Shown: positions 21,401 to 33,421 of the stretch, in pieces
Layout: each line of letters starts with the position of its first letter
Numbering within the stretch: the stretch's first letter is position 1
Assembly: GCF_030864355.1 (NCBI RefSeq)
Contig: NC_083396.1
Span: 930,001-994,000, forward strand
Origin: Cutaneotrichosporon cavernicola
Taxonomy: Eukaryota; Basidiomycota; Tremellomycetes; Trichosporonales; Trichosporonaceae
DNA length: 64,000 nucleotides
Reading direction: 5' to 3'
Translations under genes and position numbers: made by a program
Notes under the pieces: model-generated
The model's input: the letters and a program-made list of their open reading frames with translations, nothing else
Told to the model about the DNA's origin: nothing
Databases searched by the model: none

Positions 21401-23951
21401 TGACACGCGTGTTCTGGTCTTCCTCGCGAATAATCTCACGAAGCGAGAGGAGGATCTTCTCCGAGTAGTGGGGAACGAGGACCGTGAATGTCGGCATCGA
21501 GTCAACTGGCAGAGGCTCTGGGAGGGTCGTGGTGAGCGACTGAGCGAAGAACGAGATACGGCGCTCAGCCTCGGAGCCCTTGGGGAAGAACTCCATCTTG
21601 GACTTGTTGTCACCCTGCGAGATGAAGAAGGCGGGTGCGCGCAGAGTGCGCTTGCCAGGCTGGTCGGATGCGACCTGGTGGTACAGGAGACGCTGGACGT
21701 GGTCGATGGAGAGCAGGTGCTCGCGGTACATGGAGATGATGACGGCGTTCCAGACCTGGGAGACAAGCACCTTGGGCTTGTACTTGACCTCCATCTCGTT
21801 CGTAGCGAGGATCTTGGCGTAAATGCGCTTGGGCAGGCGCGAGAAAATGTCGCGCCACGGCGTCCAGATGCTCATGCCAATGGCAAACGAGCGCGCAATA
21901 GAGAAGATCGTGTTCCAAATGACATACCAGAGGAACGTGTCGAGGAAGAAGAGCGTGAGGTCCATGCAGAACATGATGGCGAGGGCGAACTTTGCCTGGT
22001 TCATGCAGAGCGCCCGGCCGAAGTACTTGTCACTGCAGACCTGGATGACCATGCCGGTCATGACACCGACAGGGTCACGGAACGAGAGGGTGAGGAAGAA
22101 GTACGACTCCGTAAACTTGCAGCTGAAGACGAGGACCCATAAGAGAATCGACGAAAGACGGCCACCAAGGGAAAGCGAGGGGTACGAGGCCGTGAAGGTC
22201 TGGTTCGCGAGGTATTTGCGATTCTTGCCGGCGACACGGTCACCGAACATGCGGCCCGAAGGCACGATACCGAACAGGATGGTCGCAAGAATCGAGATGA
22301 AGAACTGTACGATGCCGAAGATGAGCGACAAGTTGCCGCTCTGATTGAAGAATGCAATGTAGATCGACGGCGCCAGTGTGAGGAACAACACGACAGCAAG
22401 GAAAAGCAGACGGCGCGTAAGGTGCGCAGTGTTGTTCCAGCTGGTCGGAATGTAGCTGAACTCGGCGATAGTGGCAAGAATCATGATGATTGTGGCGACG
22501 GCGCCTCCGAGCGCAGTCATGGACCAAGACATCGGAACAGTGGGCTTCTGCGAGTTCGACCGCGAGTAGACCTTGGGAGCATTGTAGGCCGTGAAGAACC
22601 AGAAGACCGAGATGTGAAGCACCCAGATACGGTTGAAGTTGACGAGAAGGTGGACGAATGAGCGCTTTTCGAGGTAAGTCTTGAAGAGCACCTTATTCCA
22701 GTCAATGCGGTCAAACTTCAGGAAGCGCTGCGACGGAGGGATATCGACGAGACGCGTCTTGTCGGTGAGGCGGATACGAGCAATGCCCTCCGGGTACCAG
22801 AACAGCTGGTTGACGTCGTCATAGCCGATGATCTTGTCGTGGTCGCGCTCGCGACGCAAGAACTTGCCATCGATCACCTCGTAGCCCTGGTCACGTAGGA
22901 AGTTGTAGAGTGGCTTGACCACGGCACGGAGATAGAGACCCTCAGGCACCGCGTCCATGCGGTTCTGGCACTCGGGAGAGCGGTAGTAGTCGTCGGCGCA
23001 CTTGAAGATGAAGCACAAGCACTCGGGTATGAAGCGGACCTGTGCGGCCTCGCCCCAACATAACAGGAAGAGAGCAACTTGGCGCAGGCGGTCGTACTGG
23101 CTCATGTTGTTCATCGCGGTGCGCCAGCGGTTGGTAGCCGACTCGAGCGACTTGCCCTGTGCCGAGCCAGTGGGCGCATTCTTGTTCTTGCGCGCAACGG
23201 AGCGGACACGAGCCAAACCAGGGTTGTTAACCTGGCCAATGGCGTCGTCCAGGTCGAGCTGCGCCGCAAAGTACCATTTACGGTAGTTGGCGTGCTCGCC
23301 ACCGATGTAATCGGCGTGGAGCGTCAACAGGGCCTGGTTGGGCGACATGCGGGAGGAACGCGAGTCCAGCTGGATCATGAGGAAGTCGAAGATGTTGCGG
23401 CACGAGTCCTTCTGGAAACCAAACTTGTTCTGAAGGTCGATGAGAACGTCCTCAATCTCCTCCTTGGAGAGAGGGATGTTGTGGTCCTGGGACCATCCAG
23501 GCTGATGAGTCAGATTATGGGAAGCCATGTTGCAGTGATATGACTCACATAGGGCTCGCGGGTGCGGTGGCCGTCCCTGCTCTCCGTGTATGTGGGAGTA
23601 GACGCACGGGAGGGATACCCCTGCTGGCCGTAGTGGGACTGCTCAGATGCTGGGTAGTTTTGGTCTGCAGGTTAGGATACGCAGCGTGGCAAAGTACTGC
23701 TCAGACTCACCACCGTTACCACTCCAGCCGCTCTCACTTGCCCATGTGTCGCGAGCCATACCGCCACCCTCATAGCGGGCGCCCATGTCTGACTCGTTAT
23801 CATTGTAGTACGAGTACTGGCCGCCGGGGCCGGGAGCACCAGGCTGACCGTCATAGGAGAGAGCGGGGGGTGGGGTGTTGAATGGGTCGCCGGCCGACGA
23901 CTGCGAGAAGTCGGATGGCTGTGGGCCACCTTGGCCGTAAGGATTGGACAT
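18469..23951 (-). CDS. FKS1: 1,3-beta-glucan synthase catalytic subunit
   Basis: Plasma-membrane enzyme that makes the main wall glucan from UDP-glucose; the echinocandin target. Exons are 23951-23711, 23664-23549, 23501-18626 and 18587-18469 (5352 nt, 1783 residues, normal for Fks1). Introns are 46, 47 and 38 nt, all GTGAGT. Residues 1-119 are a Gly/Pro/Ser/Tyr-rich cytosolic tail encoded by exons 1-2. FKS1 domain 1 lies near 250-360, N-terminal membrane spans about 390-620, the large cytosolic glucan synthase domain (PF02364) about 750-1250, and the C-terminal membrane cluster to the end. The last exon encodes the final span, VYFLIQACFIALIVVPIIF. Hot spot 1 reads FLTLSFRDP (about residue 588) and hot spot 2 RWIKRCII (about 1297). 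The ATG at 23526 lies inside intron 2 and was rejected because exons 1-2 splice in frame. Confidence 0.96.
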
Positions 23952-26703
23952 AATGCTGCAAGCAACCTGTCAGCAAACAGAAAGCGATGAACGGAGAGAG
24001 TCGTAGATGGATCGGGGCGAGGAGGGAAAGAGCTTAAAGAGTTAATGGTTGGTGGGGACGTGGGAGAGGGTTGCCAAGGCCACCCAAAGTCGTCCCAGCG
24101 GGTACAGCAATGACGCTCTATGTGCTGCTGCTGCGGTGACTACGGGCGGCGTATTGTCACAGCAGGCGATGGCAACAAGGGTAAGGGGCACCGCCGTCAT
24201 GCACGAGCTCTCAAAGACGCGTATGATGCGTGGAGGACGGCGTACGCCTTCACGTGAATCGGGCGTCCGCATCGCTGCGACGGTGTTTGGCGGCAGCGAG
24301 GTGATGATACAATCCCACGCTGTCGCGATCTACGGCTTGGTTCTCCTTTGCTCTCAACTTGTTCTAGCTTTGACACAGTCAAGTTTGGTGACTTGCCATT
24401 GGCACCGCCCAGCTTAAACTCGGGACAAGTCTCGTCTTCCTATGCCCGGGCGGGCGCCCGTGAAGCACTCCTCTGTCTCCTCTCCTTTCCCCTACCCATC
24501 CCAGGGATGATTCTCAGCCAGACTTACCTACAGTGCGTGTGGTGTACTAGACGTCACAGTGGAACACGGATGTTTGAGCCTCTGGGCCAGTTTGCAAGCG
24601 TGATGACGGCGTGTGCAAGGTGTTTCAAAAGAGCGAGGCGGGTCGTGAGGGAAGGAGAGCAAGGTAGATGAAATTGTTCGATAAGTAGGTGGCGATGCCG
24701 AGTGTGAGTTGTCGAGATGAATGGAAGTAGAAGAGGAGGAAGGAGGAGGTGTCGAGTACGGCCCCAACTGTGACGGTGTATCGGTGGGACTGTGTCGTCA
24801 ACGAGTGTTTATCGCCTGAGCACGTGAGGGTGTGAGGGTGTGAGGGTGTGAGGGATAGGGCGTAAAGTATGCAAGAGGAAGGAGATGAGAATGAGGAGGG
24901 AGGGATGTGTCGGGGGATGATGCCGACGACGAGATGGATGGAGAAGGAGGGGAAGGGTGATGACTTGGAGTGGTGTGTGACAGAGCTGTACAGTCAGTTG
25001 GGGGGGGGGAGTGGGGGGGGCGGGTGGAAGGAGTCGAGGAGGAGGAGGGGTGCGATGTCAGGGATACACTACCACCACCACCACTGCTGTACAGTAGAGT
25101 TATGGGTGTACTAGTGGACAAGTTGATTTGGGTGGGGTGAATGGTAGTTGGGTGGCCTTTGGATGAGTTTGTTCAAGGTGGATTGAGCAAAGGTTGAGAG
25201 CATGGGCAGGCAAAGGGAGGGGAGGGGGATGCTGTGCGTTGGCCAATGCAAAGGGTTGAAAGAATTCAGGGAATGCGAAAAGTAACGAGGGGGTTTGCAG
25301 TCTGCAGTCTGGTCTCTGGTGATCCCCGTGCTTACAGCCATGGGACCTAGGCCCTAACTCGCCCAACTCGACAGAGGGGATGTTGAGTGCTTTTCACCCC
25401 TAAAAAGCCAGTCCCTGATTGATATACCACAGTACGCACAGTACAGTTTACAGTAGCCACTCTATAGGCCTCTCTATATGGGGCTCTATGGATCTATGGC
25501 CTTGGCGGACAGGGTTATCTTGTCCCTTTGAACGTGTCACCACCACCCATTAGTTGCCTCCTGCAATTGCCTGTATGCCTGCACACTCTTTGCCCATATA
25601 GCCCATATGGCCATATGTGACACTCACAAGCCACAACAAAGTGCACAGTCACACCTCCAACAAAATCATTCAGGACGACGTGCCATCCACAAGTTGTTGT
25701 CAACGTGAGCCCGCTCCTATGATTTTCAGGTCAATGCAGCTCCTCAAACCTGTGCACAGCCCGGGTCCCAAGCCCTTACCGCCTACGGCCCTACATATAC
25801 ATACGAAGCTATTTAATCTACAAACACAATGGGCGCATAACATAGACAAGTTGATTGACCAGTGTGGAATGGTCGACGCGTGCGAGTGCTGTAGACACCC
25901 TGGCTGCGAGTGCATATCTTGGCTCAAGAGCCCGCTCGCAGGGCCGAGGGGCCTTAGCCTCCAAGGCCCAAGGTGTTTTGGTACATTAAAACAGAAATCA
26001 TGGGGGAAACTCCCATTCCAGGCGCGTCCGACGCGTCTGGACCTGCACACCCCTTAGTTGACGAGGGCAAGACTGGCCCGGTCGGAACCATCTGTCCCAA
26101 ACTGCCAGCTGCCAGTCGAGTGTTGAGCGACATGCCTCATGCCTAAGTCCGTCCGTGCTCTGCGCGCCCTGGAAGTGTCGGAGCCTTGGGCATACGATAG
26201 AAAGGCGTCGCGGGGCTGAATGATACCTCATTAGAGGCTGTGGTGCGTGCAAGCCATTCCGAGTTTAGTGCCACCCGCCACGAACTGCTGGGGACAGTGA
26301 GAATGCTTGATAATTGATATCATGAACATCTGAGCATTATATGATCTACAGAGCTCGATCTGCACACTCCCAGCACTGCATATCTGCGGACCCGAGATCA
26401 ACTGTGATCTCGTCAGCTCGTATGTCTAATCTAAGGGTAAGTTTGACTGCTAGTGCTCTACCTCCGTACCTCCAACCAGCCCCCCCCCCCCCCCCCCTAA
26501 CGCCGGCGATTACACCCGAGAAATAACTTCGGTCGTTCAAAACCTCCTCTTCCTTAGGTAACACAACGTGGTTGGTCTACCATGTGGCTAACTTTCGCAC
26601 GGGTACTCGTCAAGGCACGATCTGATATCGACCAACGTCACAACAAATCGGTTCACCAGCCGACTGTCCACACCAACACCTTCCTCGCTACCTACTTCCC
26701 ACC
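23952..26703. other. 2.75-kb divergent intergenic region (FKS1 / APC2)
   Basis: No gene is supported. The FKS1 side has a pyrimidine-rich leader (on the minus strand) to about 24040. The region carries CACGTG at 24821-24826 leading into a GTGAGGGT tandem repeat (24824-24854), G10 and G8 runs at 25000-25020, and a C17 run at 26480-26496. The modest open frames at 24049-24417, 24798-25121 and 25617-26057 are low-complexity or start without ATG and show no recognisable protein. Confidence 0.5.
24824..24854. repeat. GTGAGGGT tandem repeat
   Basis: Nearly four head-to-tail copies of the 8-mer GTGAGGGT, in the FKS1-APC2 intergenic region. Confidence 0.7.
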
Positions 26704-29446
26704 ATGGCGCTCGCGGAGGCCTTGACATTATGGGACATCCCCGCTACCTCAATAGAGGGGGCGCGGAGGTACCAGCAAGTCGCGACGGTGAGCTCATCTG
26801 GCAGTGCGCTCAGCTGACAACCAGGCGCAGGACATCGCGCGAGCGTACATCTTTCCTCAGGACATCCGCGGGGGAGGAAAGAACAGTACGTGGCTGTAGC
26901 GTTACTTTTATGCTGACGTATAGAGGTTGATTCGAAGGAGCTCGCCGCTGCATTCCGCGTCCTGCGTGCCGCCGGGCGCCTGCACAAGCTGCACGTTGAC
27001 TTTATTGGTGTGATGGGGCCGTTGGCCACGCTGACACTAGATACCGTCGAAGCAAGCTTCCGCTATGTCAAGGATGATATGGCTAGGTACTGGGTCGCCA
27101 TTGAGGTGAGCTCTGCCTGCTTTGCGCAAGCTCACTGCAGCAAACAATCGCCGCCGAGGCTCAGGAGCAGACGCAGTCCGTCATGACCGAGCTGTTCTCT
27201 AGAATCGCAACATGGCAGAGGCGATGGGCAAGACCACTACACATGTTCGAGGAGTATGTGTGCTGCCACAACCTGGCTGACGCCCAGCGACAGCATCTTG
27301 CGACAGTTCAACTCGCAATTCCACAGATTGCTATACGCCGCATTCCCCGCCTCCTTCCAGGACTGCCTCTTTCACTACCTCTCGTACTCGCTCGAAGCAG
27401 CTGGTGCACATGAAGAAGAAGGCAACGTAAAGCACGCCTATCCATCGCAACACCTACTTGGGCTGAACCTCGTGCATAGATACGCAACGACGCTCATGCG
27501 CGTGGCATTTGACGAGATCGACAAGATCGCCGCCGAGGAGGCGGCCGAGGGCCTGGCTGAGCGCCGCTTAGCACGAGCGCGGCAACGCGTGTCCTCCAGC
27601 TTGAGCAACTGGATGTCTACCATCTTCCAGGGTGAGCTTGCAAGGACGCAGGGCGCTCACACCATACCAGGCAACGAGGCCCTCCTGCGTTCCATCTATT
27701 CGCGGTTCGACTACCACTTATGCAAGTCATTCTTCGACATCCGGTGAGTACCCAGAGACTATACTGCTGATTGCAGCACGGACGAGCTCTTTGACATCAT
27801 TGTCGACTTCCCAGATTCCATGGCTGCCCTTGAAGATCTGAAGGTGTCTCTGGATATCGCATCAGCTAACGACGCAGGACTGCTTGTTCAAGATTGACCA
27901 GCGTGATCAGGTCGTGGAGAAATTGTGTGCTGCGTAAGAGTTTGGCCAGTGCCTCGCTGACACAAGCAATGTCAAGCGTCTCCTCCATCCAGGTGCGGAA
28001 ACCAAGGATGTCATCTCGCAATACATCAACACCATCCGCTGCCTGCGCATCATCGATCCCGTTGGCGTGTTGCTGCACAAGGTTGCCGAGCCTATCCGCC
28101 GTCACTTGCGCGATCGTCCAGACACCATCCGCTGCATCGTGGCGTCTCTCGTCGAGGGGGAGGAACTGCAGGACGAGAATGACCCTACCTCTGCTGCGCC
28201 TCTCGCTGCTATTAGCGACAACAACGTTGAGGACTTCACCGACCCCAAATGGGAGCCAGAACCAAACGATGCAGCACCAGGTGAGATCAGGAGGTCTTAC
28301 ACCGGCTGACATCCAGAGTTCCGAACAGGTCGAAACTCCGACATCGTTGGGACGCTCGTCAGCATTTACGAGACGCAGGAGGCAATCGTCAAGGAGCTTC
28401 AAACCTATCTTGCTGGGCGGCTGCTTGTCGTTGAGGGCTATGATGCGGTGAAGGAGGTAAGTAGTTGCTGCTTATGGCCAGTTGACAATTCCAGGTCCGC
28501 ACCATAGAGCTACTCAGGGTCCGCTTCGGCGAGGAAGCACTGCATGTATGCGACGTCATGCTCAAAGACATGAGCGACTCGAAACGCATCAACGACCACG
28601 TTCACGGAGAAATCGACGTGAGTTTGGTTCGAACTCGAACACTCACTGACGTGCACAGACCATTGTCCAACCTCTCATCATCTCACGCATCTTCTGGCCA
28701 GACATCGCCCCTTCCTCCTTGCATCTCACGCCAAAGTTGGAGGCAGCAGAGAAAGAGTACGAGGCCGCGTTCCATCACTTCAAGCCCGACAAGCACCTAC
28801 TATGGCTTCAAGAGCAAGGTACGGCGTCTGTCACTCTCGAACTCGAGGACAGGACTGTCACAGTGGACGTCACCCCGCTGCAGGCAGCCGTTGCAGAGCT
28901 TTTCGAGTTTCAAGATACTTGGACGGAGGAAGACCTCGCTAAGAAGCTTGAGGTCAACGTCATTCTTGTTCGTGGTGCTCTAGCAGTGTGGGCTGGACAC
29001 GGTGTGTTCAAGAGCGAGGATGACGGGTCCTGGCGTGTTCTGGAGGTTTTGGAAGTAGGTGTAGATCAGCAGGGTGAGTCACTGTCCGCCACCCACTCCA
29101 CGGACTCCCGATAAGAGCCTTTGGGTCCGATTAACACTCCAGTGCCTGTAATCGAGGCGCAATCCGCTTTCCAGAGCATTGACGGGGCCAGCGTTCATGA
29201 GAAGGGCAGCATCTTTTGGGGCGTGAGTAATTATCCAAAGTGCGTGGCTGGTCGCTGATGTTGTAGCACATCCGTGGTGCCATTGCCGAACTTGGCCCAC
29301 AGAACCTGTCGTCACTGCACCGCGTCCTGTCCCATGACAAGAACTACAACATGACCGTGGATGAGCTAGCCATGTTCTTGACGGCCGCTAAGGGGGCTCG
29401 GCGCTTGATGGAAGGCCGAGATGGCAAATGGATTCTGCCGAAATGA
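26704..29446 (+). CDS. APC2: Anaphase-promoting complex subunit 2 (cullin-like)
   Basis: Cullin-type scaffold of the APC/C ubiquitin ligase, acting in mitotic exit. Thirteen exons: 26704-26787, 26825-26885, 26924-27105, 27141-27253, 27288-27743, 27777-27843, 27878-27933, 27967-28280, 28317-28456, 28495-28617, 28659-29073, 29143-29222 and 29267-29446; 2271 nt, 756 residues. Nearly all introns are 33-44 nt. The cullin homology region (about 340-680) has NTIRCLRIIDPVGVLLHKVA, RPDTIRCIVASLVEGEE, LVSIYETQEAIVKELQTYLA, LLRVRFGEEALHVCDVMLKD and MSDSKRI, all strongly APC2-like. The last 65 residues (SIFWGHIRGAIAELG to DGKWILPK) are the APC2 C-terminal winged-helix domain. Exon 7 is split from exon 8 by a 33-nt intron, without which a TAA interrupts the frame. 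Confidence 0.93.
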
Positions 29447-30046
29447 CGGATAAACGGAAATTCTATGGGTATTCTCTTACCATTGATAGTGGGCAAGAGC
29501 GGGTGATCGAAATGCTGTTGGTGCGATTGGTTGACTAGATTGTATACATGCATCCAGGAGTGGACGAGACAAAGAAGCCCGTACGCACGAGCAAGGGTGT
29601 TTTGAAGAGGACAGTCGAGGCTTGGCTTGGGCCATGTTTGGCTTGCTGTTATGCTGTGGTACGCACAGCTGTGAACCGTTTCGTGCCTTAGATGTAACCA
29701 GGGCTTGAACCAATCGTCATCTTGCTCATTAGGTCTCCTCCACAACCCCACAACCATCCCGGCACTCCTCCCCCTACCCGGCATCAATGGCAGACTTGCA
29801 ACCTATCCAATCTAACTGCGGGACTACATCAACTACACTCCAACACTCCCATCCAGTTTCCTCTTCATCTCGACACTTCTCCCACTTGTCTGTTGACTAG
29901 AGGACAACTCACTCGGTCTCCTGTCGAGACACCCCATCTCGTCATACCACACATCACACCACCTTCCTCCTCATATATCTGCACTTCACAAGCGCAACCC
30001 TCTCACGCCATCTCTGGCCTTTTAGCCTTCTCGCACCGCATCCACT
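29447..30046. other. Intergenic, promoter of the MATE gene
   Basis: 600 bp. The distal half is the APC2 3' region. From about 29735 the + strand becomes strongly pyrimidine and CA-rich (CCACAACCCC, CACACATCACACCACC), as in fungal leaders just before an ATG. Confidence 0.5.
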
Positions 30047-32083
30047 ATGACGTCTCCTATTGACGGCTCGCGCATGTTGCCGGCGTTGACGGCGCGCGCG
30101 TCCTTCTCCCCCGTGCCTGTTACCTCCGCCGCAGCCGTCAAGAAAGGCGACAGGGAACAGCGCCATGCCGGCGCTCGCGGAGTGCCGCTCGGTCGCCGCA
30201 TCTCTGCTGACTTCTCCGTGGAGCCTAGCCGTGCTCACCGCCGCGGTCCTCCGCTGGCACCCTCTGCCGGCGCTTCTGAGCGGACACCCCTGCTCACCGC
30301 CCCTCCCACAGGCGCCGTTGCACCCGCATACAACGTCTCAAACGGCGTCGACAGCGACGACGTGTGTGACCACGAGGCCTTGGTCGTCCGACGCGCCAGT
30401 GTCGCCGGCGCCAAGGGCCGCTTCCACGGTCTGCCGGGCATGAACAAGCCCGCGACCGTGTGGACTGAATTTGGCGTGCTCGTCGCTTCCAGTTTCCCGC
30501 TGAGCATGGGGCTTATGCTTGAGAACGCTCTCAACACCATCAACGTCTTCGTATGCAGTAGGCTTGGCTCGGCCGAGCTCGCCGTTGCGGGCAACTCGAG
30601 TCTCTTTGTCATGGTCACCGGTGAGTCGTGATTCGAGTCACTCTGGTGACGGTTTTGGAAAGTGGCTGACACCGTGATTCACATCCCTTTACGTCCACAT
30701 CCTTGAAACCACAGGCTATCCGATTCCGCTTGCTATCGCCGCGGCTTTCACCACTCTCTCGGCACCCTTGTACGCTCAGCCTGATGCACGCTACCACATC
30801 GGCCACTGGCTTCAGCGCGCCACCATCCTTTCGGTCCTGTTGTCCATTCCTGTCATGATGCTCTGGTGGCACATCTCGCCCTTCCTCCTTTGGCTCAAGC
30901 AGCCGCCCGAGCTCGTTGCTGGTATGGAAACGTGAGTCACCGGTAGTTCTCCGAAAACTAACCTTCAGGTATATGCGCGCATCGATCGCCGTGCTCCCTG
31001 CCCTCGGCCTTGTCGAGACCATGAAGTCGTACCTGCAGGTGCAAGGTTAGTGGCGAGGAATGGTATGGCTGACAACAGGCATCATGACCCCGCCCCCGCT
31101 CATCTTGCTCTGCCTCCTTCCCGTCCATGCCAGCGTTGCCATCTACCTTGTGCACTACACAACTCTGGGTGCACCTGGAGCTGCGCTCGCAACTGCTGTG
31201 ACACTGACGATTGCCGGGCTGCTCCTCGTGGCCCTCGCGTTGCGCACGCGGGCTCGCGAGTGCTGGGATGGCCTCTCGAAGAAGGCCTTCTCCGACTGGT
31301 ACACTGTCATCCGGCTGGCTGTTCCTGGTGCTCTTGTTCGTCTCCCGCTCCGACCGCACTGACAGCAGATGTTCGGATCCGAACTGTGGGCGTTCCAGAT
31401 TATTGCACTCCTCGCTGGCCGCCTTGGTAAGGTCGCTGTCGCTGCGCAGGCTGTTATCTCGACCTTGGATGCTCTCGTCGCCATGGTGTAAGATTCGGTC
31501 CACCAGTCTAGCTGACATCAGCCCGTACGCAATCTCGATTGCCATCGCGAACCGTGTTGGCAACCTCCTCGGACACGGTACGCGCGGCATCCCGCGCGCC
31601 CGCAGAACCGTCGTGGCCGGCCTGTCTCTCGAGGTCCTTGTCGCTGGCTCGACGGGTCTCGCCGTCCTAATCTTCCGGTACCAGCTCGCGCGCATCATGA
31701 CGGACGACGAGGCTGTAGTGGAGGTGACGGCCCAGGCCGCCGTCTTCGTTGCCTCGTACCAGGTCTTCGACGGTTTACAGAACGTAGGTGCAGCGTGTCT
31801 CCGCGCGTTCGGTCGCCAGAACATTGGCTCAATCATCCACTTCATCGGGTACTATATGGTCGGTCTGCCCATTGGTGCGTACCTCGGTCTCGGGCCCCCT
31901 GGCTGGGGTCTCAGCGGTCTATGGGCTGGTGCTGCGCTCTCGCTCGCGTGCACGAGTGCTGCTGAGATTGCGTTTGCCGCCACGATCAAGTGGGAGGCCG
32001 AGGTTGAGCGTGTCCAGCTCCGCGAGGAGGACATGAGCGACTCGGACGACTCGGACGACTCGGAGGACCCGCTCCTGGTCTAA
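30047..32083 (+). CDS. MATE-family multidrug/organic cation transporter
   Basis: Twelve-span proton- or sodium-coupled exporter of the multi-antimicrobial extrusion family; 601 residues. Exons: 30047-30620, 30715-30931, 30969-31045, 31079-31335, 31369-31487 and 31522-32083 (1806 nt). A cytosolic N-terminus of about 140 residues carries Arg-rich patches and an acidic-dileucine-like ERTPLL. MATE motifs follow: SSFPLSMGLMLENALNTINV, GYPIPLAIAAAFTTLSAPLY, MFGSELWAFQIIALLAGRLG and NRVGNLLGHG. The C-terminal tail is acidic (SDSDDSDDSEDPLLV). Introns are 94, 37, 33, 33 and 34 nt; four of them end in CTAACC- or CTGACA-type sites. The 31336 donor (GTTCGT) is weak but restores frame. Vacuolar or plasma-membrane location is not decided by the sequence. 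Confidence 0.9.
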
Positions 32084-32143
32084 GGCGTTCAGCCGAGGAC
32101 TCTAAATTAGAATGGTGCTCTGGATGCAGATGCAGTATACATG

Positions 32144-33215
32144 CTACAATATGAAGAGCTTGTGGATGGCAAGGAGGACAGACATGAGGTCTGGCTTCGC
32201 GTTGTCGATGGCCGACTCGAAGAGTATAGGAAGCTCCTCTGAGAGGCGTGCAGCCATATGCGCCGGGTCATGGTGACGTCCTTGCTTTTTATGGCCTTGA
32301 TCGCTCCTTTCGAGCACCTGGACATGCATCTCGTCAGTACCCACCAGCTTGGGCGCCAAGTCGCCATCTAGCCGCCGCACCGGCTCGCGCTCTGGTCACG
32401 TCGCCGTGCCGGCGCGCGCGCCCTCCAGCCCCACGACGGCAACGTACCGAAGCTGTAACAGTCAGCATTTTACAATGACAATGGCTAGACCAATCTGGGC
32501 GAGGTTAGCGTTGGCTGCGCAGTCGCTCGCGTTGCCGTTGCGGGCCTGGAGCCGGTCTTCAGTGGAGACCGATCCAGTTGGGCATGAGCACAGAGATCCA
32601 ACAATGAGGCGCCCCACTGACCTCTGGGTGCCAGATCGGCGAGATGAGGTTCCACCAGCTACGCACACGCTCGTTCTTAGCATCGATCTCGTCAATCCTG
32701 GCTTCGACTCTCTCGAACATGGCGTCGAACCCGGCCTTGACTCTGGCCTCGAGCATGGCCTCAAGCTCAGGCATGATCTCCGCCTTGATCTCAACCTTAA
32801 ACTGGGCCTTGGGCGGGGCGTTGATCTGGGCCTTGAAGACACCGAGCTTGGTTCACTCGAGCCTCATCTCGATCGGGGTGGGGACCTGCCATTAGAGACG
32901 TAGAGATATCCTCACATGCGCGTCTGAAATGGCGCCGACACATCCTTCGTGACCAGCGCGATGTTCTCCTCATCGCGCCGGTTGGTAAAGATAGCTTGGG
33001 ATTTCCCAGGCGTGTTGAGGCTGGAGCCGGCGAGAGCACGAGCCTTCTGGCGGGTTGACGGTGCGCGGAATGGATGACACGGCGTCCTTCACCATGCAGA
33101 ATAACATGCCAACAATATCCAAGCAGATATCCTTGAAGCATGGGTATGTCACGACGTGACTGAGAGTAAGTGCAGGTGCATCGAGTTGTCAACTGTTGAG
33201 TAGATGGTAGTTGGC
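32144..33215 (-). pseudogene. Decayed gene of unknown family
   Basis: Minus-strand segments with clear coding character cannot be joined. HVVTYPCFKDICLDIVGMLF (near 33170-33100) shifts frame near 33055 into ARALAGSSLNTPGKSQAIF and TNRRDEENIALVTKDVSAPF. Next, VPTPIEMRLE is followed by an in-frame TGA at 32855-32853 and then TKLGVFKAQINAPPKAQFKV and a Glu/Ala helix ending in WWNLISPIWHPE. A final segment to the TAG at 32144 has another TGA at 32398-32396. With two in-frame stops and a frameshift I call it a pseudogene. A mis-spliced live gene is possible but needs several non-canonical joins. No family is recognised. Confidence 0.45.
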
Positions 33216-33421
33216 AGGATCGCACAGCTGCTGCAGTTATCTTCAAGTTGATACAGGGACCCTACAGCTTGTTCGCTCCCTCCTCAAACGGTTACCTCCA
33301 AAGATTGAGTGGAGGTCAAACATTTTGCAAACCTCCACCTCCCACCACCACCGCAATCACAACCACCACCACTTCCACCACCACACCTGGCACTACCACC
33401 ACCACACCTGGCACCACAACA

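Noticed and set aside
20967..22142. 391-codon + strand open frame inside FKS1
   Set aside because: It is antisense shadow of a strongly conserved coding exon with high third-position GC. No homology was seen.
24798..25121. Ser/Pro/His-rich minus-strand open frame
   Set aside because: Starts from GTG and is made of simple-sequence DNA.
25617..26057. 146-codon open frame in the FKS1-APC2 intergenic region
   Set aside because: No ordered domain, starts without convincing context, composition of non-coding DNA.
29690..29715. tRNA B-box-like GGTTCAAGCCC on the minus strand
   Set aside because: The flanking bases do not form a T-arm stem and no A-box or acceptor stem could be found.
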